A stretch of DNA of 64,000 nucleotides, from the NCBI GenBank assembly GCA_027491415.1, contig JAOZFH010000026.1, positions 62,001 through 126,000 of the forward strand. The letters are read 5' to 3'. This stretch comes from Thermoproteota archaeon. GTDB lineage: Archaea; Korarchaeota; Korarchaeia; Korarchaeales; Korarchaeaceae. The notes beneath the pieces were generated by a model. The model was not told the DNA's origin and made no database searches. It saw nothing but the letters and a program-made list of their open reading frames with translations. The number at the start of each line of letters is the position of its first letter. Position 1 is the first letter of the stretch. Shown here one piece after another: positions 52,215 to 60,422 of this stretch. A program made the position numbers and the translations under genes.

Positions 52215-53510
52215 TCAGCCTAGGCGCAGCAGGCGCCTCCAAGCCTTGAGCGCCACGTAGCTGTAGAGGATCGGCATCAGGGCGGTGAGGGTAATCGTCA
52301 TGGCGATTAGCTGAGACACACGATCTTCTCGGGACTTTTCCGCCTCCTCGAGCGCTGAAGAAGCCTCTAGTAGGACGGCGTCGAGCCTCTCATAGAGATC
52401 TGGTAAGTTGGTTGGTTCTGTCCGCCTCATCTCCTGGGTAAGGTTGATCGCCTCTCTCAGCCTCTCCTCAGCAAGGTCTAGGGGTTGCTCTGGCGCCCCT
52501 AAGTCCCTCAGCCGCCTGAGGGTCAGGTTGAGGTCGACCACCCTAGATTCCGCGGAGGATAGGTACGCCTCCGATATTCTCCCTAAGGCCTCTTGAGTGA
52601 GGTTGAACGCCAGGATCGCGATCCTGGCCGCGCTGCCGTTTCCCTGATACGCCGCGCGGCGGGCCTCGAACAGGAGGTAGTCCGCGGAGGCCAGGAGGTC
52701 TGCCGCGCCCGCCTCGAAAACCGGGACCCCCTGCGAGGCGGCCCTCCCTAAGAGGAGCTGGGCCTGCATTAGGGATTGATTGGCTGCCTCGATGAGTACT
52801 ATCGCCTCCTCGATATTGACGGCGGGTTTCTCTCGCTCGACAGATATGAGGGTCGAGTTTTCGAAGACGTAGAGTCCCACACGAAGCTTGGCAGCTATCA
52901 GGAGATATCTCGCGTTCTCGGGAGCGACTACCGACGTAACCACGCTGCCAGAAGATTCGGCCAGAGGGGAGGAGTAGGCCTCCGTCTCGTTGACTAGTAT
53001 GTCGAGCCTTGGAGAGACCTCCTGCGGCAAGTTGAGAACCAGGTACGTCACGTTAACCCTTGTCGACCCCCCTGGCGGTAACGTGGCCTCATCCACGTGG
53101 AGCGTCAGCCTGCCAACCAGGTCGGGCTCGCTGAGCCTGAGCATCGTGGGCGACCCGCTGAATATCACGAGTCTCCCGCTGCCCTCCTCCCTCCCCACCA
53201 GCTGGGGCAGGGCGTAGTAGATTCCAGGCTCAGCCTCCAACGGGGGGGTGAAGGTCGTCTCCAAGACGTTTGGCGAGATCTCAACAGGTAGGAGGTTCAC
53301 CAGACCCCACGGAAGTGACAACCTCAGGCCGGTGATGGTCACCCCGGGAGGGGTCGCCGTGAGATTTACCCTGACCCTGCAGGGTAGCCCTATGTAGCAG
53401 GGGCTTGAGATCGTTGTCTGGAAGGAGACCCCAACCTGCTGCGCGGCGCCGGCTGACGCCAGCGTTGTCAGTAGCACGAGGAACATCAGCGCCGCGCGAA
53501 CGCGCTTCAT
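52215..53510 (-). CDS. Secreted single-pass membrane protein with coiled coil, unknown
   Basis: A 431-residue protein. Signal peptide AALMFLVLLTTLASAGA; residues about 25-225 are beta-rich sandwich-like with several N-glycosylation sequons (NLT, NVT, NES-type). Residues about 230-390 are helical and Ala/Glu/Leu-rich, probably coiled coil. One C-terminal membrane helix (LIAMTITLTALMPILYSYVAL) and a short basic tail complete it. The layout resembles the surface proteins at 23-29 kb, but I recognise no family. ATG 53510 lies 30 bases from a TATA element shared with the DUF460 gene. Confidence 0.65.
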   Translation of the reverse strand: MKRVRAALMFLVLLTTLASAGAAQQVGVSFQTTISSPCYIGLPCRVRVNLTATPPGVTITGLRLSLPWGLVNLLPVEISPNVLETTFTPPLEAEPGIYYALPQLVGREEGSGRLVIFSGSPTMLRLSEPDLVGRLTLHVDEATLPPGGSTRVNVTYLVLNLPQEVSPRLDILVNETEAYSSPLAESSGSVVTSVVAPENARYLLIAAKLRVGLYVFENSTLISVEREKPAVNIEEAIVLIEAANQSLMQAQLLLGRAASQGVPVFEAGAADLLASADYLLFEARRAAYQGNGSAARIAILAFNLTQEALGRISEAYLSSAESRVVDLNLTLRRLRDLGAPEQPLDLAEERLREAINLTQEMRRTEPTNLPDLYERLDAVLLEASSALEEAEKSREDRVSQLIAMTITLTALMPILYSYVALKAWRRLLRLG

Positions 53511-53536
53511 GTCGCCGCTCCTCCCACCGCCGAACC

Positions 53537-53543
53537 TTTAAAA
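53537..53543. promoter_or_regulatory. Shared TATA element, membrane protein and COG2433 gene
   Basis: TTTAAAA lies about 30 bases from the leftward start 53510 and about 40 bases from the rightward TTG 53581. Confidence 0.5.
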
Positions 53544-53580
53544 CGCCGGGCGCGGGCCGCGTAGGCAGGGTCGCCCCCTG

Positions 53581-54564
53581 TTGAGATACCTGCGGACTCC
53601 CGTCCTGGGGGTTGACATCAAGGCTGGTTCCCCCAGGGGAAAGGCAGCACCCAAGTACTCCGCTTGCCTACTGAGAGACAGTGGGGAGCCCGAGTTCTTC
53701 GACGGGATCACGCTGGCCGAGATCCTTCGAATAGTCAGACAGATGTCAAGGGGATACCTCGCGGTCGACAACATATTCGAACTGGCAAAGGACTCCAGAT
53801 CTCTCAAGAGGCTTGTGGCTTCGATCCCTGAGGATGTCAAGATCATCCAAGTAACCGGTCCTCCCGGGGAGGGAGTTCCCCTGCGAAAGCTCGCGCGCGA
53901 CGCCGGGCTGGAGTACGATGGGAAGCCCGGCTCTCTTGAGAGCGCCAAACTCATCGCAAAGCTGGCCGCGTTGGGATACGGCTCCGAGGTGGTGGCCTTC
54001 AACCCTGAGTACAGGGTCGTGATATCGAAGAACAGGAGCGTGAGGCAGGGCGGATCAGGGAGCGCCAGGTGGAAGAGGTTCATCGAGGCGGCCATCCTCA
54101 GCGAGGCAAATCGCGTGTCCGCCGAGTTCGACAGGGTGGGAATAGACTACGACCTCTACGTGGAGAGGGGACCAGGTGGGCTGAAGAGGGCCGAGTTCAT
54201 CGTCTACGCGCCCAAGGAGAGCATCCTCTCCATCGTGAGGGAGCACGAGTGGGGGCCCGTCAAGGTTCAAATAGAGCCCTCCTGGAGGAAGAAGATAGAG
54301 TTCACGAGGACCGAACTCAGCAGAAGGCCTAGACCCATAATGGTCGGGATAGATCCGGGAATGTCCATCGGGATCGCCGTGATGGATCTCTACGGTCGCA
54401 TACTGGGCCTTGAAACTCTGAGGAGGGCCTCCAGATCAGAGGTTATCGAGACTCTGGCGCAGTACGGTAGGCCGGTCCTCATAACGACCGACGTGTCTCC
54501 GCCACCGAAAAACGTCGTTAAGATCGCCCAAGCCTTTGGGGCAAGGTTGGTTGCGTTGAACTAG
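53581..54564 (+). CDS. COG2433/DUF460 protein, N-terminal part (ends at in-frame TAG)
   Basis: A 327-residue piece of a COG2433 (DUF460) protein, a family predicted to hold a RuvC/RNase-H-like nuclease. An N-terminal domain starts LGVDIKAGSP. The RuvC-like part begins VGIDPGMSIGIAV (Asp258) and has a second acid in LITTDVSPPPK (Asp304). It stops at TAG 54562-54564, before the last helix of the fold, which carries the third acid and lies in the next frame (54568-55632). Both frames are in phase with only a His codon between them. Starts at TTG 53581. Confidence 0.78.
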   Translation: MRYLRTPVLGVDIKAGSPRGKAAPKYSACLLRDSGEPEFFDGITLAEILRIVRQMSRGYLAVDNIFELAKDSRSLKRLVASIPEDVKIIQVTGPPGEGVPLRKLARDAGLEYDGKPGSLESAKLIAKLAALGYGSEVVAFNPEYRVVISKNRSVRQGGSGSARWKRFIEAAILSEANRVSAEFDRVGIDYDLYVERGPGGLKRAEFIVYAPKESILSIVREHEWGPVKVQIEPSWRKKIEFTRTELSRRPRPIMVGIDPGMSIGIAVMDLYGRILGLETLRRASRSEVIETLAQYGRPVLITTDVSPPPKNVVKIAQAFGARLVALN

Positions 54565-54567
54565 CAC

Positions 54568-55632
54568 ATGAAGATAGAGGACAAGATCAAGATCGTAAGA
54601 GAGTTCGAGGAGAGGCAAGGAATCTCGGTGGGATCTTCCCACGAAAGGGATGCCCTCGCCCCACTGATCAAGGTCTATCAAAGGATGAGAACCCTCTTTG
54701 AGAAGGCGGAGGGACACCTTAGAGAGATGGGCGGCAGCCTTGGACTCGTTGACAGGACCAGGTTGTATGAACTCCTGACGAGGGGGGCCTCTATAGTGGA
54801 GGCGATAGAGGGCTCCAGGATAAGGAGTGAAGGGAAAGACGGTCGAGAAGAGCAGATTGAGACGCTTAAGGCCAAACAGAGGGAGATCATAGAGCTAAGG
54901 AGGATACTTAGGTCCAAGACCGAGAAAATCAGGTCTCTCGAGGAGGAGCTGGAGTACTACAGGAGGAAGGTCAGAGAGTTGGAGAAAGAGATCACAAAAC
55001 TCATGGAGGAACTAGATAAGATAAGACATCAGAGGAAGAGAGAGCTAGAGAGGGACAGACTGGTGTCTCAGCTCAGGGAGAGAATTCGCGAGCTAGAGGC
55101 AGACGTTGGGAGGAGGGACGCGATGATAGATTCGCTGAGGGCCGAGCTCAGATCTCTCAGGAGGGACGTGGCGAGAAGCGACCTGGGGCCAGGCTGGGTG
55201 CCTATAAAGGCCGTGGAGAATCTCTCGAGGTCTACACTGGAGGAGGCGATCGTGAGGGGAGTTCTCTCGGAAGGAGACGTCGTTCTAGTCGGAGACGCCT
55301 CCACCGCCGGACCGAGGTCAGTGAGACTTCTCAAAGACGCAGGGGTATGGGCCATCGTCCACTCCGGCTCACCTCCCCCGCCCGAGGTGCTCTCCATGTT
55401 GGAGGAGGGGGGAATCTTTGTGACCAGCACCAACTCGGTGGAGATTCGCTGGAAGGGGGCTATCCCGCACGTTCGCGAGGAGTTCCTGCTGCGGGTCGCC
55501 GCGAGAAGGAGGCCTCCCAAGCCAGTTAAGGAGGAAAGCGAGGCTGGAGAGGGAGAGGACGGAGGAGATATCCTTAGCATAGTCTGGGAGTACAGGAGGA
55601 GCCTGTTGGATGAGGAGGGCGCGACACATTAA
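54568..55632 (+). CDS. COG2433/DUF460 protein, C-terminal part
   Basis: A 354-residue piece in phase with the preceding frame. It begins MKIEDKIKIV and soon shows SSHERDALAPL (His25, Asp28), the HxxDA-type last acid motif of the RuvC-like fold. A coiled coil of about 120 residues (about 90-215) and a C-terminal alpha/beta domain follow. In relatives, as I recall them, the two parts form one chain of about 650 residues. ATG 54568 has only a weak GGTTGG upstream, so it is either coupled translation of a split gene or part of a readthrough product. It ends in TAA. Confidence 0.78.
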   Translation: MKIEDKIKIVREFEERQGISVGSSHERDALAPLIKVYQRMRTLFEKAEGHLREMGGSLGLVDRTRLYELLTRGASIVEAIEGSRIRSEGKDGREEQIETLKAKQREIIELRRILRSKTEKIRSLEEELEYYRRKVRELEKEITKLMEELDKIRHQRKRELERDRLVSQLRERIRELEADVGRRDAMIDSLRAELRSLRRDVARSDLGPGWVPIKAVENLSRSTLEEAIVRGVLSEGDVVLVGDASTAGPRSVRLLKDAGVWAIVHSGSPPPPEVLSMLEEGGIFVTSTNSVEIRWKGAIPHVREEFLLRVAARRRPPKPVKEESEAGEGEDGGDILSIVWEYRRSLLDEEGATH

Positions 55633-55636
55633 AATA
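55629..55636 (+). promoter_or_regulatory. eS30 promoter TATA box
   Basis: TTAAAATA overlaps the end of the COG2433 gene and lies 35-42 bases before the eS30 ATG, giving eS30, Nop5 and fibrillarin their own promoter. Confidence 0.5.
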
Positions 55637-55670
55637 TGATGATCCAGAGAGCTCATCGGGAGGGATGTGA

Positions 55671-55838
55671 ATGCCCAGAGGAACTCACGGTGCGCTCAAC
55701 AAGGCTGGTAAGGTTCGATCGCTGACTCCGAAGGTGGAGGCCAGGCCGAGGAGATCCCCTGTGCCCAGGGTCAGAATAAAGTCCCTCTATAGGAAGAGGT
55801 ACATCCTAGGTAGAAAGCCCGGTCAGAATCCCTTCTGA
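55671..55838 (+). CDS. rps30e: Small ribosomal subunit protein eS30
   Basis: A 55-residue basic protein starting MPRGTHGALNKAGKVRSLTP, with the eS30 hallmark HGxLxxAGKVRxxTPKV, and ending LGRKPGQNPF. It contacts the decoding region of the small subunit. eS30 is found in Crenarchaeota, Korarchaeota, Thaumarchaeota and eukaryotes but not Euryarchaeota, so it is a lineage marker. GGGAGGG precedes ATG 55671. It lies 24 bases before nop5. Confidence 0.88.
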   Translation: MPRGTHGALNKAGKVRSLTPKVEARPRRSPVPRVRIKSLYRKRYILGRKPGQNPF

Positions 55839-55862
55839 ATTCGCCAGGGCCGGGAGGTTCTC

Positions 55863-57011
55863 TTGAGGGTTCACGTCGTCGCCCACCCGTTTGGAATTCT
55901 CCTCCTAGACGGAGATGGAAACGCGCTCTTCTACTCGGTGTTCTCCTCCCCCGAAGATGCGGGTGAGTCGCTTTACCTCCTTAGCTTAGGAAGGTCATTT
56001 CCCCAGGTTGAGGAGGTCCAAGCGGCTATAGAAAACATGGGGGACGAGGTAGAAGAGGTCGTGGTTCCATCCCGCGAACTCGCATCCTCGTTGGGCTACT
56101 CGGGGCGCGTGATCGTTGACCTCACCTCCCCGGTCGCTAGGGCCGTTCGAGAGAGGGCTCTCCAGATCGCTAAGGAGATGGGTTTCCAGGGCGATAGGAG
56201 GGAGTACAACGACTACGTCACTAAGGTTGGAATCGAGATCAGCAGAAGGCGAATCAAGGACGATCTGTCCCAGAGGGACAACCTGATTATCAGGGCCATA
56301 GACTACGTGGATCATCTAAACAAGTCCCTAAACGTGCTCATACCCGCCATCAGGGAATGGTACTCGATATACTTCCCAGAACTCGACTCGCTGGTTGAGG
56401 ATCACTACACCTACGCGCTGATCGCGGCCGAGCTGACGGCCCGGGAGAGGATCACCAAGGAGGCGCTCAGGAGGATGGGCGTGGACAAGGCCCTCGCCGA
56501 GAGGGTAGAGGAAGCGGCGAAGAACTCAATCGGCGCCGATCTACCTGCAGAGGACCTTAACGCAATAGCGACGGTGGCTAAAAGGTGGGTGAAGCTCTAC
56601 GAGGCGAGGGAGCAGGTCGAGGGGTACATAGAGGACCTCATGCGCCAGGTGGCGCCAAACCTCTCCGCCGTGGTGTCCCCTCTAGTGGCCGCCAGGCTGA
56701 TAGCGATCGCCGGTGGATTGAAGAGGCTGGCGTCTCTCCCAGCAAGCTCGATCCAAATCTTGGGGGCCCAAAAGGCCATCTTCCTCCACCTAACCAGGGG
56801 CACGAAGCCACCGAAGCACGGCGTCCTGTTCCAGGCCAAAGAAGTGAGGACCGCTCCTAAGAAGTTCAGAGGGAAGATTGCCAGGCTGTTGGCCTCCAAG
56901 ATAGCCATAGCCGCAAGGGTAGACGCGTTTGGAAGGGGTAGGTTTGTGGGAGACCAGCTGCGGGCCGAGATCGATCGCCGGCTGGCGGAGCTGAGGGGTG
57001 GTAAGAGATGA
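55863..57011 (+). CDS. nop5: Nop5 (Nop56/58) C/D box RNP core protein
   Basis: A 382-residue Nop5: an N-terminal domain that binds fibrillarin, a coiled coil (residues about 110-230), and the Nop domain with GGLKRLASLPASSIQILGAQKAIF, which binds the L7Ae-RNA complex. It is the scaffold of 2'-O-methylation guide RNPs. TTG 55863 follows GGGAGG by 8 bases. Its stop overlaps the fibrillarin ATG (ATGA). Confidence 0.94.
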   Translation: MRVHVVAHPFGILLLDGDGNALFYSVFSSPEDAGESLYLLSLGRSFPQVEEVQAAIENMGDEVEEVVVPSRELASSLGYSGRVIVDLTSPVARAVRERALQIAKEMGFQGDRREYNDYVTKVGIEISRRRIKDDLSQRDNLIIRAIDYVDHLNKSLNVLIPAIREWYSIYFPELDSLVEDHYTYALIAAELTARERITKEALRRMGVDKALAERVEEAAKNSIGADLPAEDLNAIATVAKRWVKLYEAREQVEGYIEDLMRQVAPNLSAVVSPLVAARLIAIAGGLKRLASLPASSIQILGAQKAIFLHLTRGTKPPKHGVLFQAKEVRTAPKKFRGKIARLLASKIAIAARVDAFGRGRFVGDQLRAEIDRRLAELRGGKR

Positions 57012-57700
57012 GCAGGGGTCCAAGGGCCTCCCCGCACAAGAGCTTTAAGGGCGTCTTTTGGATCCAAGACGGCCGGCGGAGGAATCTGGCCACGCTGAAC
57101 CTAGTCCCGGGGTTCAGGAGCTATGACGAGGTCAGCGTAGTCGTGAACGGGAAGGAATACCGGATCTGGCCTCCCAGGAGGTCGAAGCCCGCCGCGGCCA
57201 TACTCAACGGCCTGAAGAACTTCCCCATTAGGCCAGGGAGCCGAATACTCTACTTGGGAATAGCGTCTGGGACGACTGCCTCTCACTTCAGCGACATAAT
57301 CGGGAGGAAGGGCGTTATATACGGCGTCGAGATCTCCCAGAGGGTGCTCAGAGAACTCCTCCCTGTGGCCGACGCGAGACGGAACATCGTCCCGATCCTG
57401 GCCTCGGCCAGGAGGCCGGAGGAGTACGCTCACGTCGTCGAGATGGTGGACGTCCTGTACGTCGATGTCGCCCAACCGGATCAGGCTGAGATCCTGCTCA
57501 AGAACGCGGGGGTCTACTTGAGAAGGGGTGGCTACGCGGTGATCGCCGTGAAAGCTAGTAGCATAGACGTGACGCTGCCGCCCAAGAAAGTCTACAGGCT
57601 GGTGGAGGACAGGCTAACGCGCGGGGGGTTGAAGGTACTGGAGAGGGTGGACCTCGCGCCCTTTGATCCGAAGCACGCCATGATAGTGGCCAAGAAGTGA
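57008..57700 (+). CDS. flpA: Fibrillarin-like rRNA/tRNA 2'-O-methyltransferase
   Basis: A 230-residue fibrillarin with the SAM loop YLGIASGTTASHFSDIIG, GVEIS and VDVLYVDVAQPDQAE. It is guided by C/D box RNAs together with Nop5, encoded just upstream with ATGA overlap, and L7Ae, encoded elsewhere. No archaeal Gly/Arg tail, as expected. Confidence 0.95.
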   Translation: MSRGPRASPHKSFKGVFWIQDGRRRNLATLNLVPGFRSYDEVSVVVNGKEYRIWPPRRSKPAAAILNGLKNFPIRPGSRILYLGIASGTTASHFSDIIGRKGVIYGVEISQRVLRELLPVADARRNIVPILASARRPEEYAHVVEMVDVLYVDVAQPDQAEILLKNAGVYLRRGGYAVIAVKASSIDVTLPPKKVYRLVEDRLTRGGLKVLERVDLAPFDPKHAMIVAKK

Positions 57701-57726
57701 ACCGGGCCCCGCGGTCGGGACGCAGG

Positions 57727-58263
57727 CTACCTCACAAGCCTCATAACCTCGCCAGTAAGCGTCTCCGCCACCCGCTCAGCCTCTCCGCGCCTAACCCAAA
57801 TCACCCTCACGTCTCCCCTCCTCAACACATTCCGAAGGAATGGGAGGTCGTAGAACGGAGCCGTCCCTATTACCGGGACGTCTGAGTCCAGTAACCTCAC
57901 CACCAGCGACTTGAAGAGATCGCTGAACAGCTCCATCTTTCCTATCTCGTCGACGAGCGCCACGTCAGCCTTGAGGGCGGCCTCCAGGGCAGGGACGGCG
58001 ACTTGCTCGAAGAGCTCGATGGAGACTCCGTACTTGGAGACCCTCGTCTCCGAGGGGATGTCAACGTGGGCAAACGTTGCCCTCCTCCCTGTCGCAAGGT
58101 CCACAACCTCAAAGCCCACCCTAGAGCGGCCCACCCTAACCTCGGGGGTCACGATGCCAGCTACCCTGAGTCCGACCTCTGACAGCCTTTGCCTCGCGAT
58201 CTGGGCGGCAGTGGATTTTCCAGAGCCGGGTCTGCCCCTCAAAATGAAGTTTTTTACTGCCAA
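57727..58263 (-). CDS. THEP1-type nucleoside-triphosphatase
   Basis: A 178-residue P-loop NTPase: Walker A RGRPGSGKST, GIVTPEVR, Walker B VALVDEIGKMEL, as in the NTPase THEP1 (DUF265) family, which hydrolyses ATP/GTP and is suspected of RNA binding or nucleotide salvage. The start is unclear: TTG 58263 gives a plausible N-terminus, and codons further upstream lie within the opposite trm1 gene. It ends in TAG. Confidence 0.8.
   Translation of the reverse strand: MAVKNFILRGRPGSGKSTAAQIARQRLSEVGLRVAGIVTPEVRVGRSRVGFEVVDLATGRRATFAHVDIPSETRVSKYGVSIELFEQVAVPALEAALKADVALVDEIGKMELFSDLFKSLVVRLLDSDVPVIGTAPFYDLPFLRNVLRRGDVRVIWVRRGEAERVAETLTGEVMRLVR
58249..58257 (+). promoter_or_regulatory. trm1 promoter TATA box
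   Basis: GTTTTTTAC lies 24-32 bases before GTG 58281, predicting a nearly leaderless trm1 message. Confidence 0.45.
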
Positions 58264-58280
58264 CGAGCCCCCGCGGGCTG

Positions 58281-59468
58281 GTGGATCGGGGCAGAATAAC
58301 GGTTTCGCTTGCGGAGTACGAGGAGGGCGCTGTGAGGTTCTACGCCTCAGACCTTGAGGAGCTGGAGAGGCTGGGGCTAGCTTACACCAAGGCCCGCGTC
58401 TTTTACAACCCCGACATGAGGTCCAACAGGGATATCGCGGTCGCCGTCGCCTCTCTGCTGGGTGAAGAGGTCGTCGCCGCCGACATAATGGCCGCATCAG
58501 GCGTGAGGGCGCTGAGGCTCGCCGCAGAGGCCGGCGCGGCGGTGATCGCGAACGACAGGAACCCCCTGGCGTACCACGCCATAAGGCTCGGGATAAGGAG
58601 AAATGGGCTTGAGGGCTCAGTAGATGCGTGGCTGATGGACGCGAACCTCGCTTCCCTCTCACTCAAGGAGAGCGGGGGAGTAGACTACTTAGACGTGGAC
58701 CCCTTCGGAACCCCTTCACCCTTCCTCTGGGCGGCCGTGGGGGCGGTCAGGATCGGCGGTATCCTGGCCGTGACCGCGACCGACACGCCTGTGCTGTACG
58801 GGGTGTATCCCGACAAGCTTTTCCGGGTCTACTTCGCCCACGGGAGGAAGGTGGAATTTCACAAGGAGGCGGGCCTCAGGATCTTGGCGGCGTACGCGGC
58901 TAGGGTTGCCGCCGTCTATGACCTCGCGGTGAGGCCCGTTCTGGCGCATGCGACGCGGCACTACGCCAGGGTTTACTTCAGGGTGGAGAGGGGGGCCACG
59001 AAGGCCTCGGAGTCCCTGAGGGAGATGCTCGGGTGGGTGTCTTATTGCCTCCGCTGCGGCTGGCGGATGATCCAGCAGGGCAGGTACCCGCCTAAGGAGG
59101 AGTCCTGTCCCCGCTGCGGATCGAGGCTCGAAAAGCTGGGACCCCTTTGGGTCGGGGACATTCTCGACGAGGGGGTAGTGAAACCGACCCTCAAAAAGCT
59201 GAATGAGTGCGTCTGGTTCTCAGAGGAGGCTAGAGAGATAGTTGAATCCCTCTCGCAGGAACTCGGGATGCCTCCACTCTACTACGACCTAGATCTCTTG
59301 GCGAGTAGGAGGAAGCTGCCCTCGCCAAGCCCCCGGGCCGCGGTGAAAGCACTGAGATCCCGCGGATTCAGGGCGAGCCTGGTTCACTGCGAGAAAAAGT
59401 CGATCAAGACGGATGCCTCCATCGGCGAGATCGAGGAGGTCGTCAGGGATCTCGTAGGAGGTAAGTAG
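58281..59468 (+). CDS. trm1: tRNA (guanine26-N2)-dimethyltransferase Trm1
   Basis: A 395-residue Trm1. It shows MAASGVRALRLAAEAGA for SAM binding, the catalytic LDVDPFGTPSPF, and a zinc module (CLRCG and CPRCG) near residues 255-280. It methylates G26 between the D and anticodon stems of tRNA. It overlaps the small convergent gene by 26 bases and ends in TAG. Confidence 0.94.
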   Translation: MDRGRITVSLAEYEEGAVRFYASDLEELERLGLAYTKARVFYNPDMRSNRDIAVAVASLLGEEVVAADIMAASGVRALRLAAEAGAAVIANDRNPLAYHAIRLGIRRNGLEGSVDAWLMDANLASLSLKESGGVDYLDVDPFGTPSPFLWAAVGAVRIGGILAVTATDTPVLYGVYPDKLFRVYFAHGRKVEFHKEAGLRILAAYAARVAAVYDLAVRPVLAHATRHYARVYFRVERGATKASESLREMLGWVSYCLRCGWRMIQQGRYPPKEESCPRCGSRLEKLGPLWVGDILDEGVVKPTLKKLNECVWFSEEAREIVESLSQELGMPPLYYDLDLLASRRKLPSPSPRAAVKALRSRGFRASLVHCEKKSIKTDASIGEIEEVVRDLVGGK

Positions 59469-59619
59469 TTAGCTCCCCGCACTCTAACGCCGCTGAGTCG
59501 TAACACCTTCCTAGATTTGGACACTTGGTGCACGGAAGGCTCAAGAGCCTCTCTATCAGTTTCAGCGCACTCTGCTCATACCTCGCCGCGCTCGCCGCCC
59601 GCTCTGACTTAGCTGGCAT
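59443..59619 (-). CDS. Small four-cysteine protein, unknown
   Basis: A 58-residue protein. The N-terminal half is an Ala-rich helix; the second half has CTKCPNLGRCYDSAALEC, four Cys spaced to bind zinc or an Fe-S cluster. I recognise no family. It follows Gar1 by 16 bases, and AGGTGAGG directly before ATG 59619 supports translation. It overlaps the trm1 end, so it is not certain. Confidence 0.45.
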   Translation of the reverse strand: MPAKSERAASAARYEQSALKLIERLLSLPCTKCPNLGRCYDSAALECGELTTYLLRDP

Positions 59620-59635
59620 CCTCACCTAGAGTGAC

Positions 59636-59914
59636 CTATCCGCTGTTCCTTAATTTCCTTGCCAAAATGCTCGGCGGCTCCAAGAGGTAGAGCCTCCTGC
59701 CCACGTAGCCCTTGGCCTCATCGATGGGAATCGTCACTTTGACCAGGAAGAACGGCGCGGAAACCGGGCCGATCACGTCTCGAACCACGCCGACCACCCG
59801 AAGCTCCTCGTCTACGACTTTAAGATCCTTGGGATCATACTCCACGGGTCCTCCATACCTAACAAGGAAGTTTCGCGAGTTCGTGACCCTCTCGACGACC
59901 CCGATGGGCCTCAG
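59636..59914 (-). CDS. gar1: Gar1-like H/ACA RNP protein, apparently non-ATG/GTG/TTG start
   Basis: The Gar1 core RVVGVVRDVIGPVSAPFFLVKV and YVGRRLYLLEPP is clear. GTG 59845 would give 69 residues, but family-like sequence continues in frame upstream (RPIGVVERVTNSRNFLVRYGG), matching the first Gar1 strands. No ATG, GTG or TTG occurs in that stretch back past the eS8 stop. CTG 59914 would give a normal 92-residue Gar1. Gar1 helps substrate turnover in H/ACA pseudouridylation RNPs. It lies 37 bases after eS8 and ends in TAG. Confidence 0.72.
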   Translation of the reverse strand: MRPIGVVERVTNSRNFLVRYGGPVEYDPKDLKVVDEELRVVGVVRDVIGPVSAPFFLVKVTIPIDEAKGYVGRRLYLLEPPSILARKLRNSG

Positions 59915-59951
59915 GCGGGCCCTGTCGAGAGGTGGCGGGGGTGATCTCCGC

Positions 59952-60359
59952 TCACGAGGCAGACTGCTCCTCCTCCATCAGGACGGCGTTAATCACGCCG
60001 TGCTGCCCCGGGCTGGAGGTCACCCTGGCCAGACCCAGCTCGGTCCTGATGATCGCCCCGCGAGTTATGATCTTGAACCTCTTGAAGGCCTTGCTCGCCG
60101 GGTTGTCCACCACGTCCAAGATCCTGACCCTCTTCGCACCCTCTCCCGGCACAACGACGTTAGCGTAGCTGTCGCTCAGCAGCCTCAGCTTGTAGTCCCC
60201 TCCCATCGCCCTGATGAGCTTCAGTCTCCTCTCTCCTATCCTCGTGAGAGCCGGGAACCTGCCCATCTCCCTCTTCCTCTTCTTGCGAGTCTTCCGGATC
60301 TTCCCTCCCGTCGGGGTTCTTCCGCGGATGGCCACGGGTCCGTGGTAGTAGTGCGGCAC
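59952..60359 (-). CDS. rps8e: Small ribosomal subunit protein eS8
   Basis: A 135-residue eS8: HGPVAIRGRTPTGGKIRKTRKKRKREMGRFP at the start in two blocks, NPASKAFKRFKIITRGAIIRT in the middle, and SSPGQHGVINAVL near the end. GTG 60359 follows GAGGAGG at a good distance. It heads the eS8-Gar1-small Cys protein unit. Confidence 0.94.
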   Translation of the reverse strand: MPHYYHGPVAIRGRTPTGGKIRKTRKKRKREMGRFPALTRIGERRLKLIRAMGGDYKLRLLSDSYANVVVPGEGAKRVRILDVVDNPASKAFKRFKIITRGAIIRTELGLARVTSSPGQHGVINAVLMEEEQSAS

Positions 60360-60395
60360 TGATCCACGACCTCCTCGGTCCCAGCCTACCCTCGG

Positions 60396-60403
60396 TTAAA
60401 TAA
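60396..60403. promoter_or_regulatory. Shared TATA element, eS8 and envelope gene
   Basis: TTAAATAA lies about 38 bases from the leftward eS8 start 60359 and about 25 bases from the rightward TTG 60423, which would make the rightward message leaderless. Confidence 0.5.
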
Positions 60404-60422
60404 GCATACCGCTGGCGAAGGC

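Noticed and set aside
55636-55642. ATGATGA upstream of eS30 as a C/D guide RNA C box
   Set aside because: No D box CTGA or C'/D' pair at usable spacing follows, and the sequence is better explained as part of the eS30 promoter region.
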